Shown: in pieces, positions 11,001 through 23,295 of the stretch
Numbering within the stretch: position 1 is the stretch's first letter
How the letters are laid out: each line of letters opens with the position of its first letter
Source: Mytilus californianus
Lineage: Eukaryota > Mollusca > Bivalvia > Mytilida > Mytilidae
DNA length: 64,000 nucleotides
Reading direction: 5' to 3'
Assembly: GCF_021869535.1 (NCBI RefSeq)
Contig: NW_026262593.1
Location: forward strand, 55,231,318 to 55,295,317
Position numbers and translations under genes: made by a program
Notes under the pieces: model-generated
Told to the model about the DNA's origin: nothing
What the model saw: only the letters and a program-made list of their open reading frames with translations
Databases searched by the model: none

Positions 11001-14000
11001 TTCACTGGAACAATTACAACTTGGATTCAAATCTGACAGGTATGTTGCTAATATTGAAGATCCTGTTTCTTTTAATGTATATATATATTGGGCTATTCGG
11101 TGTTGATTATAATTAGTTTGGTCGTACATACTGGTACTAAAAAGGAATCTGATATTTTGAACGCTTAAGTAATCTGACAACAGTTTGAACTCATGCAGTA
11201 GTTACGTGTCGAATCGTACACCGGACAGTTATTATTTAGGAAATGAGCATTCGTATTTCAAGAAGACTTCCTGTCAAATGACATATTCATATTTGCACTG
11301 GATGATTGCTTTTTATTGTGCAGTACTTTTACTTTTCTTTCTTTCTTTCTTTTTTTTTTCTTTTCTTTTCTTTTCTTATTGTTAATTTTGCCTTTTTCCT
11401 TTTGTTTTTACATTTTTTTTATAAGGTTGGGGTGAGGTTTTTAATTTGATATGTTGGATTACGACCTTATTTGCATAAATCCTTGCATGCATTCATCAAT
11501 ACTCCGGAAATTTAAGAAACAGTTTAAATTTTACAAAAACAAATTGTTCTCTTTATTGCCAATGATGTTTTTAAAATATTTCAGATAATTCTGGTATAAG
11601 ACTTTATTATACAAACAAGCTTAGGAAACATGAAGTTGGAAATGTGCAGATAGGACAGAACGATCTTGAACTCCCTGCTGGAAGTCACCATTTTCTGCAA
11701 AACGGAAGTTGTAGTGAGACCTGTACACAGCGCATGCTTCCTCATCCAATCTATCTGACAAAAACTTATATCCATATGCACAACTTAGGTATGCATAATC
11801 CATCACTGCGTTCTATTAATTTTTGATTGAACAAGTAATATGCTCATGTTTATAGGTGGAAAAAGTTGTCTTAAATTTAGGAGCTGTTTTCCAGGGGGCG
11901 AAACTTACTACAGTTCTGTTTGCTTCAAGCTTGTTCAAAGGAACATAATAAAGACGCTACCTCAATAAATATGAAGGATCATTTTGAGAGGCAGTGTTTA
12001 AAAAAAAACCACTGGGTTCAGAATGAATAAGGCTTTTGTGTTCCTTTTAAACGGCAAGAATCTAATTTGCCAATCTACTCAATGTATATATATACTACTC
12101 TCTGTCTGTCATACAAACGATATACGTTGTTTTGTAGTCCTTAATTTGCTTTACCGATACCGTATAACAGGAGCGGATTCAGGCGGAGGCGTGGTGGGCG
12201 TGCGTCCTCCCTAAAATTTGCAAAACAGGGGTTGTCCTCGGCTTAATAAAGAATATTTCGATAATTTTACCTAAAAAAAATTAAGTTAAACATGATTAAC
12301 ATCCAGAATATTTATTTCTCCCTATAAATTGTCTTGGAATGAGACGATACTTTCACTGTTTTTTTTCTCAAAATTATGCATCTGAATACAACCCAGTTCA
12401 ATATCTGAGTCTCGATTACTCCTTAATTTATACTAATTTTATTCTTATTTGTAATCTGTTCGATTTTCTCGCTTGTCTTTTTATATTTTCCGTACAGGAG
12501 TTGAAGGCAAGTTTGAAATATATCGTAATGGACGACTGATCCGAGAAATAGCTCATGATACTGTATACAACTATCACAAGTCTCCATTGCACTTCCATGA
12601 TCCGCCAGTTGAAGTACGACCAGGTATTTATGATCATAATAATATAACAACCTTGATTTCATATTTATAAAAGTAAATTTTATTCTACTATTTTATCATT
12701 ATTCAACTTTAGGGGTGTTGTAAGGGGTGACCTTACAAAGAAGTAAAAATGCCGAGGGACAATCAAATGACGCTCGGTACCGATTGTTTATCTTTTTGTT
12801 CTTGTTGTTTGCAGGCGCGGATCCAGCCATTTTGAAAAGGTGTGTTCCAACCCCCGGAACACCATGAAACGTTCACTAAATTAAAAAAAAAACGAGAAAA
12901 GGGGGTTCCCCATGATCCGCCAATTGTTTATGGGGAGGGGTTAGAGACAAATAATGTTTTTTTCGACTTATAAGGCTTTTAAAAACTAACAACCTTTTTA
13001 AATAATGTTCAGGAACAAGAATTTTTGATTTTTTTTTTGGAAAGTCAATGTTGACCATTTGAATTATTCTTTTTTCCCAATTTTTTTAGTGGAAAAAAAA
13101 AATCCGTTTCTAATCTGAAAACAGTTTCTTTTCTTCAAGACATCTAGAATCAAACAATTAAAGAAAAAACACAAGTTAATACCACCAGTACAGAAGGGAT
13201 CCCTGTCGACTTTATATGTCAGTTCTCGTTTTTTGTTTTAATGGAAACCAGCGGTATTACATTAGGGTCTGGATGACTTTTATAGAATACAGAAAATTGG
13301 GCCAAAAAATAAAGAATGGCAAATAATGGGATGCTGAAATAAAAAAAAAGTATAATCAGTGTACAAAATGAATAACCAAGACGCTCGTACATGGTGTACA
13401 AAAGTCAGGCATTTTGGTTCATGATTTTTTTAGAAAAATTCTAAGACTACCAAATTAAGATCGTGGAACAACTTGTTCCTCAAAAGTATACCTTTGTGAA
13501 ATTAAATTTTTCATTTTTAACTAGGTGATGAAGTGAAACTATCCTGTTGGTTTACTTCCGGGGATAAGAATCATACGATATATTGGGGAGAAGGATCAGA
13601 TGTAAGATTTGGTACCAGTAAACCACTGTTGTATAAAATGCTACTGAACAATGCATTTATAGGAATATGTGAAAAATTATAAGTCACAGTACGACCATCA
13701 ACAATGAGCAAGTCGGCTATAAAAAGCACCGAATCAAATGTGAAACAATTAAAACAAGAAAAAACAATATTATTAGAGACCGTTGTGGATAGTAAACTAG
13801 GAATTGATAGTAAATAGTAAAAACATGTTATTTCTAGTATATTTATGTTTTTAATAATATATCTCAGAAAAACGCGAAAAAAAAGTTAAAATTGATTAAT
13901 AGAACACAAAAAATAACGGATGTGGGGAAAAGTGGGATGGATAATAAAAAAGTCCTTTCCCCAAGTGCCTATGGTGCTTACATAAGTTATCATAAATTGT

Positions 14001-16867
14001 GTAAAATAAAATTGAGAATGGAAATGGGGAATATGTCAAAGAGACAACAACCCGACCAAAGAGCAGACAACAGCAGAAGGCCACCAAAGGGTCTTCAACG
14101 CAGCGAGAAAATCCCGCACCCGGAGGTGGTCCTCAGCTGGCCCCTAATTAAATTGTGTACTAGTTCAGTGAAAATGGACGTCACACTAAACTCCAAAACA
14201 TATAAATGAACTAAAATTAAAAAAACATACAAGACTAACAAAGGCCAGAGGCTCCTGACTTGGGACAGGCGCAAAAATGCTGTAAAAAGCTGCCAACATT
14301 TTAAATTGTTCTTTTGTAGGCAGAAATGTGTTACGCATTTGTTTCATACTACCCAAACGTTAAAGGATTTGACCAATGTATACAGTTTGACGAATATGAT
14401 GTTAACTGTCATATGGACGGAGGTTTGTAGCCGAGCGCAAACAATTATATTGCTTATTCTTGCTTGAAAGATCAGGTGAACGTTTTTAGACAATAATGTA
14501 TTCCCTACAATAATTCTTTATACAGAAATTGAAGGATTTTTTTCAACAGATTCTGACTTTGCTGGGATTTTTCGATCATAAATGTATTTACACTGTTATA
14601 TCTTGGTGATTGCCTTATTTTTGGTATTACATTCATGAACATTACAATTAGAAAAAAGAGAGAAAAACTGAAATTTCCCTTTTTATTTCTCTATTTATAC
14701 TTTAGATCGTGCTTGAGGGTCTGGATGGGGTTGACAGAATAGAGAAAAATGGGCAAAATGGGCAAAATGTAGAATTAATGACAATAAAAAAATGAAATAT
14801 AAAGAATAATGGGGGATGAAATAAAGAATAATGGTCTCAAAATTAAAAAGAAAATACAGAGATTAAGGCCCCCATCGAGAACCTCTTTTATCAATATATT
14901 TTCTTTCAAATAAGAGCTGTATATGGGAGGATGTACCATGGAAATGTTTGAAGCAGACCTACAGACAGACCTGATACAGGATATACAAAAGAAATGTAAA
15001 GCAGACAACACGTGCGTCACTTCCTGTTCAGCCGCACTACAGACTCTAACCGAACACCCCTGCTTTAACGTAAGAGTATACATGTATTTCAATAAACACC
15101 AACTCGCTTGATAAAAAAAAACGGCTAGAATATTCGTATTAAAAAAATATATTTGTATAAACTCTCAATATTTATCAAAAGGCACGATTCACAAGTTAAC
15201 TGTCAGTTTTATATAGAATGCACAATAATCAAACCCTTCTGACACTTTTTGTCCCCTGCGCAACGCGTTGCAGGAGACATAGAAATACCGGGCGTCCGTC
15301 CGTCAGTCCGTTCGTGCGTCCGTCAGTCTGTTCGTGCGTCCGGTCTTATTAGCGCTCTCACGTGTACAGTTCTTGCCAGATTTTTTATGAAACTTATAGC
15401 ATAGGTTTATATCAGCAATGTCTTCGACGAGTTTGAAAATCAGTGCCGATCAATTATTTTTAAAAGAGTTATGCCCCTTGGAAACATTAATTTGATGAAA
15501 AATTACATCGTTAGCGATCTCATATGTACAATTCTTGCCAGAATTCTATGAAACTTCTATCATAGGTTTATATCAGCAATGTCTTCGACGAGTTTGAAAA
15601 TAAATGCCGATCAATTATTTTTTAAAGCGTTAGGCCCCTTGGAAACATTAATTATATGGAAAATTGCATGGTTAGCGCTCTCGATCATGTGTACAATTTT
15701 AAGAAACTTGTAGCATAGCTTTATATCAGCAATGTCTTGGGAGAGTTGGAAAATCAGTGCCGATCAATCATTTTTAAAAGACTGAGTTATGCCCCATGGA
15801 AATATTGATTATATAGAAAATTGCATTACTAGCACTCTATCTTATGTGTACAATCCTTGCCAGAATTTTATGAGCCTTGTATTATAGGTTTATATCAGCA
15901 ATGTCATTGTTGAGTTCGAAAATCAGTGCCGATCAATTATTTTTAAAAGAGCTATGCCCTTGGAAATATTAATTATATGGAAAATTGCCTTATGAGAGCT
16001 CTGTGTACAATTCTTGCCAGATTTTTATGAAATATATATTATAGGTTTATATCATCAATATGTCTTTGACATTTTCGAAAATAAACGCTGATCAAATGTT
16101 TTTAACAAGTTATGCCCCTTGGAAATATTAATTATAACGAAATCGGATTGCATTTGCTCTGAAGCCTTCATTTCTCTAAGATATTTATAAATTGTTTTAA
16201 AGAACAAAAAATAAAACTATAAATAAACTCAGACAATATATGTTATATGTTCGCACGTTTCTGTTCCGATTTTTGTAAATGCATATTATCAATTTTTCTT
16301 ACAAAAATTTTGGTTCGTAGCGAACAGAAACAGAATGTTTATCATAATGATAGTTCTTATATGATTTGCATTACTGGGGATCCTTCGATTGTGATTTATT
16401 TTTGCACTTCATTTTTCTGTAGACATATAAAACATGTATGTATTAATTATTTGTATTTGCAATAGACTTAGTTGAAAATCTAAATTAAAAGCGGTCCAAT
16501 TATTTTTGCAATTTTCCTGGATTTATTTATAAACTATACAAACTTTACATAAAATATCAGATAAACTAAAAAAAAAAAAAACAACAACAAAATCATTACT
16601 TGTAAATCATTCCTGCTTATAGGGATTTTTAAAATTAGTACCTATAACAGATACCTGGTACCATTTTTGTTATTTTATATTCATGGAAATTTGTTGTGTA
16701 GAATAATTTGAACTACTTGCATGGGTCTTCATATGTACAGAATTCTAACATTCTATTTACAGGGACGATTTAAAGATTACTCGGTTAGGTTATTTCCCCC
16801 TAAAATCCCCGGATGGAATGAAGTTATGGACTTGGTAGACAGACACTCTAAATCATGCTCACAATAA
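8023..16867 (+). CDS. Secreted copper type II ascorbate-dependent monooxygenase (DBH/MOXD/PHM superfamily), 9 exons, 406 aa
   Basis: Exons are 8023-8178, 10100-10210, 10856-11039, 11585-11788, 12498-12623, 13525-13601, 14320-14422, 14915-15069 and 16763-16867. All have GT-AG borders and consistent phases, giving 406 aa. The first exon starts with a signal peptide (MWSFICFISLFVISVHS, then DCKLP). The two Cu monooxygenase domains follow, and all six expected copper ligands are present: His75-His76 in VHHILVFGC, His139 in IQIHWNN, His214/His216 in YIHMHNLG, and Met289 in AEMC. The SGIRLYY and TQRMLP blocks resemble DBH more than PHM. Family members hydroxylate dopamine, tyramine or peptidyl-glycine using O2 and ascorbate in secretory compartments. 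The N-terminal DOMON domain of DBH, tyramine beta-hydroxylase and MOXD1 is absent. A Cys-rich tail (residues about 300-406) follows the core. Substrate is unknown; the fold assignment is secure. Confidence 0.92.
8179..10099. repeat. Intron 1 of the monooxygenase gene: two minisatellites and flanks
   Basis: From about 8670 to 8945 a unit of about 43 bp (phrase GAGAGTCGATATTTCTATTG) is repeated six to seven times with drift. Around 9085 there is a short TA run. From about 9120 to 9275 a phrase of about 100 bp with AAAGCGTTCCCATTATAGAA occurs twice. The main 27-bp minisatellite is listed separately. The frames at 8229 and 8705 are not supported as genes. Confidence 0.7.
9280..9745. repeat. 27-bp minisatellite, about 17 copies
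   Basis: The unit AGTTAAATGTCCAGTGGAGA plus ATGTTTT is repeated head to tail with small changes (CCTGTGGAGGATC, CGAGTGGAG and CTTAG variants). A higher-order pattern is visible: the CCTGTGGAGGATC variant recurs about every 180 bp. Confidence 0.9.
11327..11382. repeat. Pyrimidine (CTTT)n microsatellite in an intron
   Basis: A run of TTTCTTTC and TTTTC units lies between exons 3 and 4 of the monooxygenase gene. It is simple sequence only. Confidence 0.8.
12172..12240. repeat. Fragment of family G element (GGATCC-ended)
   Basis: The phrase GGAGCGGATTCAGGCGGAGG matches one end of the family G inverted-repeat element seen in full at 52262-52415. It is a short relic in an intron. Confidence 0.5.
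12813..12925. repeat. Family G MITE-like element
   Basis: It begins GGCGCGGATCCAGCCATTTT and ends in CATGATCCGCCA, so its two ends are inverted GGATC-type repeats. It carries the same AACCCCC phrase as the copy at 52262. It lies in the intron between exons 5 and 6 of the monooxygenase gene. Confidence 0.6.
13678..13800 (-). repeat. Family A fragment
   Basis: The phrases GTACGACCATCAACAATGAG and CAATTAAAACAAGAAAA are shared with the family A copies at 3060 and 56540. This is a truncated copy within an intron. Confidence 0.55.
14011..14274 (-). mobile_element. Retroelement 3' tail fragment, same family as 4889-5515
   Basis: It shares GGAAATGGGGAATATGTCAA, GAGACAACAACCCGACC, CCCGCACCCGGAGG and CTGACTTGGGACAGGCG with the tail of the minus-strand retroelement near 5 kb. 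No reverse transcriptase coding part remains. It is inserted in the intron before exon 7 of the monooxygenase gene. Confidence 0.7.
14715..14885. mobile_element. Family B MITE-like element
   Basis: The left end is GAGGGTCTGGATGGGG and the right end is a diverged complement (CCCCCATCGAGAACCTC). The interior is made of AGAGAAAAATGGGC and AAAGAATAATGG units. It sits about 30 nt upstream of exon 8 of the monooxygenase gene. Confidence 0.75.
15250..16145. repeat. Interspersed element with GTCCGTC-rich head and about 160-bp internal tandem repeats
   Basis: The head TGTCCCCTGCGCAACGCGTT is followed by GTCCGTC repeats. About five units of roughly 160 bp then follow, each with TGTACAATTCTTGCCAGA, ATAGGTTTATATCAGCAATG and GTTATGCCCCTTGGAAA. 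It fills most of the last intron of the monooxygenase gene and is non-coding. Confidence 0.75.
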
Positions 16868-16868
16868 A
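16863..16868 (+). terminator. Possible polyadenylation signal of the copper monooxygenase gene
   Basis: AATAAA overlaps the TAA stop codon. If used, the 3' UTR would be only about 20 nt. A second AATAAA at 17020-17025 is an alternative and would give a more usual UTR. Confidence 0.45.
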
Positions 16869-18249
16869 CCAATCATATCTTCTGTTTATTGGTTTGTATT
16901 TATGCCTCGTGCCTTGTACCTTTTCTAATTCCCAATACATGAGCATAAACGGTCAAAACATTTTGACACAAAATCGTAAGTGTGTATCTATGAATGTCTT
17001 GTAGTCATCAATAAAACAGCAACCAAACAACACAACGAAAATATCATTGAGAATGTTAATGGATGCCTGATTAATTGTAAATAATTTTAAAGAAACTGCA
17101 AACGATTCCATGAAAAAGCTGTGAAGGAAAACAAATAATTTAACGATATAAAGAAAGAAGAAAAGAAAGAAGAATTCGTTTATTGCAATCAAGAGTTTGA
17201 GAAAGGATATTTGGGGAAAAACGTCTTGATATTCAAATTAACGTATTCTCGACAGTTTATTTGCACATAATGCCTAGAGAAGAAGTATCGTGTCAGTATT
17301 TCTCTGCATATACACATTCTTTAACAATTCTGAAATCACTTTTACTCGTAGCAAGGAGGTATATAGATTTTTCGCTGTGCAGTTCTAAATGTTTTGTATA
17401 GTTATATATATAATCAATTAAGCATCAACCCTTTCCCCATCTTTTCTCAAAGACAAGGTATGGCCGTTTCTTTTCGTTGTGTAATTTTAATGCCCATGAT
17501 GACAATGCTTGACCGATGAATGACCACTTCACCTGTCTTACAATTGTCCTTGTTTTACTCCATGATTCTTCAGAAATTTGTTTCCTCGTCTGAAGTAAAC
17601 AATATGACCTTCATTAAGATTAGCAGAATTAAAATCTTATTATTAAAAATGCTGATACACGTACAATGTTTGTGTTATAATCTAAAATTTCACGCGTGGT
17701 GCCACGTTTGATGTAGTCAGCAAATTACATGTTTTGCTAACTGTGTGATGCATTAAGCAATTTTAATTTTAAAAAAAAGTTTTTTTGTTATTTTTTGCTG
17801 ACTGCACCCCCCTTATTTTCGTTTAAGCACGTCCTCTCCCTCCCCTTAATTAACATCAAGGGTGATGTGTCCACCACTGTGTTTTCCCGGCGAATAATTA
17901 TCACAGGAATATTAACATGTCGTACGCACTGGATTCCATGGGTCCCAAGAAAGTGACAAATGACAAGCGGTGGCGAGGCTATATCGTCATTTATTGTTTT
18001 GTCGATTGTTTAATGACACATTAAAAATTAATTCCTGTTCGGAGGGACAGCTTTTTGTAAGATGTTCGATGTACTTCTGCTTTTTTCGTAAGAGAACATG
18101 AAATTGAAATCTCCAAATAATACACAAGACAGTGTATAGACTTAATTGACAATCTGCATGTCAATTATCTATTTGTTTATAAGTATGTGTTCATAGTGCA
18201 AAACGTCAAACAATCATTTTTACAGATTCATGTGAAACAGGTTGAATAT
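16869..18249. other. Gene-free stretch
   Basis: No gene, RNA or repeat family was recognised. It is AT-rich with poly-A/T runs. Short open frames on both strands lack splice context or recognisable protein features. Confidence 0.4.
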
Positions 18250-18990
18250 AAAAATAAAGAGATGTGCATGTATGATCGCCAATGAGACAAATATTCACTG
18301 GAGCCAGGGGGACGAGGATGTAAGTAACTGTCGATAACTTTCGAGAATGAGCAAAACCCGTACTATATAAAAGATGGTCTGGATGGGGTTTACAGGATAG
18401 AAAGTCATGGGTAAAAATACAGAATAAATGGCTTAAAAATTAAAGAATAAAGAAACATAGGTAAAAATGATAATGAATAATGAGGTTCTAAAATATAATA
18501 AATAATTGGCAAATTATATAAAGAATAGAGAAAAATCTTCTAAGAAGTTAAAGAATAAAGAAATAAATGACCTCTTATCCAGACCCTCATGGTAAGCTAT
18601 AACAAGTCCCGATATCACAAGAAGTTCAAAAGAGAAAAAGAGAAAAAGCAAAGGACTGATTTCTGCTAAAAACTAAAAAACCAAAAACAATTGTGGCAAA
18701 CCAACGACAACCAATGAATTACAATCTCCTTACTTTGAACAGTAGAAAAACGAAAGATATGGGGTATCCATCCGTGACACAAAATTAGTAAATGCACAAC
18801 AAAAAAACATACAAAAAGCAAAGAAACAGTGCTTTTATTGCTGTTCTTCATCTCAAAGTCACAGTGAGACATAAACACGGAGCAAAAAAAAACTCTCACC
18901 TCACTGCAAGTTTAAGACGGTCCCTAGCACCGGCACATAAAGCAGAGTTAAACATGTTTGTAAGCACAGGCTCAACCCACCTCTAAATTT
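18250..18990 (-). mobile_element. Family A repeat split by a nested family B MITE (18373-18598)
   Basis: Family A phrases (CCAATGAGACAA, GAATGAGCAAAACCCGTACT, AAACCAACGACAACCAATGA) lie on both sides of a B element with ends GATGGTCTGGATGGGG and ATCCAGACCCTC. The B element therefore inserted into an existing A copy, which gives their relative ages. Confidence 0.7.
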
Positions 18991-19714
18991 GGACAGTGTT
19001 GCAACAGAAACATAAAAAAATCAGTTGGTATGGGCTTGATTCACCAGATCAGCACGAAGCACAGATGTGTAGGATTCTTGTAAGGACCTTGTAAGGACCG
19101 GTACATCGGATGTAGTTACGGTACAATACGAGACCTTTTTGATCACGTGATTTAGTTACGTTACAACATGAGGCCTCGTTGATCACGTGTACGCACTATA
19201 TACTAGTCCTCATTTGCACCCAAGAATTTTCAAATATTGCTCAAATCTCAAACTATTATAGATCAGTCTGGATTTAACCTTAACATCTGTTAAAGGTCAG
19301 TAACTATATGCGGAATTTACTTTGAAGGACAGTTATTGACTGATCTAATTGACCAAAACAACAATGGTCATTTATGATCATTTATTATTTTTAACCTTGA
19401 AATGTGGCCTTTAATAAGATAATTAAATGACGTTTTGACGAATAAGTTGAAAGAATAACAATTGATGTGTAATAGAAGCATAGACGGTAATTAAAATTCG
19501 TGTTTGGAAACTACTCGGTCTGATACAGCCGGCATTAGTGCCAGAATTATTATGTCTGTATTCTTCTGTGGAATTTTCCAACTTACATTGAAATAATGAT
19601 TTTTAGTAAAATTGTATTACATGTACAATAAAGCTAGAAACGTCGAAACGACACAATTAATAAACCTGCAAATGGAAATAACACTTTAATAATTTCATGC
19701 ATCCTAATTAGATA

Positions 19715-20040
19715 TAAGAAGATGTGGTATGAGTGCAATTTGTAAAAGTAAACCATTATAGGTCAAAGTACGGCCTTCAACACGGAGCCTTAAGTCACAC
19801 CGAACAGCAAGCTATAAAGGGCCCCAAAAATGACTAGTGTTAAACCATTCAAACAGAATCTATATAAAAAACTAGAAACGAGAAGCACTTTTATGGATTT
19901 ACCTCCACCAGAAACGCTCAAGCCTACACATAGGAAAGCAAGGCATATGTTAATACGTAGAAGCGTTGCATGGGAGCTACATGTATATATGATCAGTTTG
20001 GGCCTAAATAGAATAGCTAAATTCACCTAAGGTCAAATTT
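19715..20040 (-). repeat. Family A repeat
   Basis: It shares AAGAAGATGTGGTATGAGTG, GTAAAAGTAAACCATTATAG and GGTCAAAGTACGGCCTTCAA with the copy at 56540. The frames on both strands are by-products. Confidence 0.7.
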
Positions 20041-20894
20041 TGCCTGTGGGAGTTCGAACTTGAGTTTCCTTAAAAAAATTATCAACGGAGAATTTTAGGA
20101 CGGTATCTACCTGCAGTAGTGCTAGATAAAGAAAATAACACTAGAAATTTGGTGCGTCCTAGAAGTGCTTTTCTGCAACTTAACTTAGACACAGATTATA
20201 CGTCCTTTGTAGGGAAGAATCGTTTTTTTTCTAAATACTTTCAACCTTTTTAAATATTTATTTCAGACATGAGGTGAAATAAGTAGATGCTACACTTAAT
20301 ATTGAGAGAAAATGATCAATTCATAAATTTGATGCGTAAACGTCAACCCCAACAATGTCGATGCAAATGTATATATACTGAATACGTTAGCTTCTTACCA
20401 AAAAGGTCTTGAAAATAATAGGCAAATCCATCGAAGGTCCTTGTGAATGTACTTTAAGGTTCGAAAATTGTATCATATTGTTTTTAAGGCGTGGGAACGC
20501 CATTTTAGAAATCCTTTAAAGTTATGAAAACTGAGTTTTAATAATTTTTTGGCATATATATTGAGCATTTCTTCTTCTTCAAATGGGCCGCTTCAAATAA
20601 TGAAAAAGAAGCATTGTTTAGCGCTAAATAACATGTAGATTTTAGTTTTATAAAAGTGGTTAAAAAAAGTTTACCGGTATATCTAATTCAGACTCTTTCA
20701 TCTTAGTATTCATCAACTTGGTGGAAATCTAATAATGTTTAGAGCAATAACAGATTAAAGGCTATGTCGGGACTCTTTTTACAAAAAATCTTACGACAAA
20801 AACTAATCGTGACCTATACTGTAATGTTCATGACTTAAGAGTATTTTTTTCTCGCAATTTTTTTTTTTAAATTGATTGCAGAAACATAATTTTA
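20041..20894. other. Gene-free stretch
   Basis: Nothing recognised. The sequence is AT-rich without long frames. Confidence 0.4.
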
Positions 20895-21094
20895 AGGGTC
20901 CTGGATAGGGTTTTTAGAATTGAGAATAATCGGCAGAATAACTAACAACAAAAAAAGAATAGAGAAAAATAGGGGGAAATCAAGAGCAGAGAAAATAGGG
21001 ATTTAATATATAAAGAATAGAAGAAAATGGTCTGAAAATGGTCTGAAAATTTAAAGAATCTGAAAGAAATGAAGGACCTCCAATCCAGCCCCTC
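20895..21094. mobile_element. Family B MITE-like element
   Basis: The ends are AGGGTCCTGGATAGGG and CCTCCAATCCAGCCCCTC (diverged). The interior holds AAAGAATAGAGAAAAATAGG units. Confidence 0.7.
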
Positions 21095-21528
21095 AAACAT
21101 TTGTCGTGCGTACTAAAATCTGCACGTATCTTTTGGTTGTTGACCTATATAGAAAATATATGCATATATGTAGTATCTGGATGTGATTTAAAACATAATA
21201 CAGATATAGACTTAAAGATATGTTTTGGCGGCAATTTATCTATTATTAGGTGGAGAGTATCTACAAAACTGTCAATGTATGACACTTCAATTTGACCCTT
21301 ATTAACTAAAGAATTCAATTATGCTCTTATATTCGATAACAGATGCGGATACTATCTATTTGTTTCGATTTTCCGGAACAAAAAGAGTTATTCGGAAGGA
21401 TTGTAAGCGGCATTAAAGTGTTCGATTCCGTAACATTTCATCGATCCTTTAATTGATTTGTGGTTTAGTATTTCCACATTTGAAGACAGACGATTGGATA
21501 GTAGAAAAGTGGGAACGAGGAAGACTTG

Positions 21529-21889
21529 TTGGTCTTGATGGGGTTTACAGAGAAGAGAATAAAGAGCAAAATAGAGAACAGAATAGAGAAAAATAGGCTT
21601 AAAAATGATGTGTAGAGATGAAAGGGTGATGATATATGTTTATAAAGAATAGAGAATAAGGGTCAAATTTAACAAAGAATAGAGAATAAGGATAAAAATA
21701 AATAAAGAATAGAGAAAAAGGGTCAAATTTAACAAAGAATAGAGAATACGGATAAAAATAAATAAAGAATAGAGAATAAGGGTCAAATTTAACAAAGAAT
21801 AGAGAATAAGGATAAAAATAAATAAGAATAGAGAAAAAGGGTCTAAAAGTTTAAAGGATAAAGAAATGAAGGACCCCATCCTGACCCTC
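21529..21889. mobile_element. Family B MITE-like element with an expanded 60-bp internal tandem repeat
   Basis: The left end is GGTCTTGATGGGGTTTACAG and the right end is GACCCCATCCTGACCCTC. Between 21648 and 21830 a 60-bp unit (AAAGAATAGAGAATAAGGGT plus a GATAAAAATAAAT half) is repeated about three times. This makes it one of the longer copies and creates an artificial minus-strand frame of ILYSLFIF-type repeats. Confidence 0.75.
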
Positions 21890-22599
21890 AAACGTGTCAT
21901 GAAAATTCTAAGTAATATGCTTTTCTCGCATTTTACTAGTTAGGACTTTTCCAGCTTGTTTAATATGATCCTGTTAATAAAACATTAAGTAATAAATATT
22001 TTTTTTTTTTCATTTTCTATAAAAAAATTTTTTTTATCAAATTACCTATATTTATGATGATTAAACTTATAAGTAGATGAACACATAAAATGTTTATAAA
22101 AGAAAGAAAAGCGATAAAGAATAAAGCAATTTTCAAGGGATGTGGTACCGCCATTTACCTGGGTCTTTCCATGTACTAATAAATTGGAGTTAAGAAAAAA
22201 GATGAATGTGCACAAGTCGGGAACGGAACTAAGAAATTTTAGGGTTCTTCTTAGAAAAGGGAGAGGATATTTTGTCCAATTTTTCGTGATTTTAAGGATT
22301 AGTTGGCAAGTTTCTCTTAAAACTTTTAATACCAATTGAAAACAGACATTCGTTGCGCCACAAAGCACAACGTGAAAAAGTATAGCCCAATGATACACTT
22401 TAACCAAAATTACAATTGGCTTATATATGGATGCGTTATTTATGAACATCAATGTGTTTATAAAACTATGTTTTGCATTATTTTAAATTCCCAGGCACTA
22501 GTTTATAACATGCAATATGATATTTGATTTTAGAATTTTCATACCATATTCAACTTCAAAGTAGCTAGCACAAACACACTTACATCAGAAGTCTAGGGT

Positions 22600-22735
22600 A
22601 TATTGTATTATTGTAAATCTGGCACGTGAGTGTCTGTGTGGATGTGGGATGGTACGTCGTTAGTTCTGTAGTCCTCGCCGGGATATAGCTTTTTACGCAG
22701 AAGCGGCGTACAGCAAACCTCAATCAATCAACTAG
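22600..22735. repeat. SINE-like 3' end with AATC tail
   Basis: The sequence ends GAAGCGGCGTACAGCAAACC then TCAATCAATCAA, a tail type shared by several molluscan SINE/LINE retroposons. Its 5' head was not identified. The stretch 21890-22599 before it shows nothing recognisable. Confidence 0.5.
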
Positions 22736-22739
22736 TTAC

Positions 22740-22930
22740 GAGGGGCCTGATGGGTTATTTTCGTTCTTCGTGATCGGCGCATTTTCGCTATCGTGATCCG
22801 TTTTTCTACAGATTTTTTTTTTTTTATACTTTCGTGATCCGTGATCATGGAAATTTATTTTCTGTGAATCGTGATTGACAAAAAAATCAACTCGTGAATC
22901 GTGATCATTCAAAGACCTTCAAATATGTCA
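22740..22930. repeat. Low-copy internal repeats of a CGTGATC(C/A)GTGATC type
   Basis: CGTGATC or GTGAATCGTGATC phrases recur six or more times around T-runs. The origin is unknown. Confidence 0.5.
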
Positions 22931-23099
22931 CAGTTTAATTTTATTTTGAGCTCACTATTTCACGGTCTGTCAATTATATATATTCATTTATTTGGAACAC
23001 TGAAATAATATTTTAAACATTTAAAAAAAAAATTCCAGTTAAAATATATATAAAAATACAATCTTATTAGTTAACTTATCGAAATAAATCAAAAATGGG

Positions 23100-23295
23100 T
23101 GCTATTAGCGGATCAGAATCTGACTACTCTTCCGGGGCACCTTATGTCACTACGGTTTCTTTGTAGGGTTGATGTTGCTTAGTCTTTACTGATGTTTTTG
23201 TTTAGTGTTCTGTGGACTGTCTTTTGACTTTTCGGTCATGGTTTTGTCTGTTTTTCTGTTATTTATGTTTAATGATTGCCCCTTGGTAACCTCTG
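23100..23295 (+). mobile_element. Retroelement 3' tail fragment (family D)
   Basis: It contains TCTTCCGGGGCACCTTATGT, GTTGCTTAGTCTTTA and GACTTTTCGGTCATGG, matching in order the tail that follows the reverse transcriptase remnant at 38870-39345. Confidence 0.6.

Noticed and set aside
10901..11116. 71-aa frame starting MAQWTIGVDGK
   Set aside because: This is exon 3 of the monooxygenase gene read from an internal change (LAQWT) and running on past the donor at 11039; it is not a separate gene.
21640..21900. 86-aa minus-strand frame with repeated ILYSLFIF
   Set aside because: It is translation of tandem AAAGAATAGAGAATAA units in a family B element. The same peptide-like text appears in every B copy.
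22042..22527. Overlapping frames of 136 aa (minus) and 65/63 aa (plus)
   Set aside because: No recognisable domain, biased composition, no splice context, and both strands are equally open.
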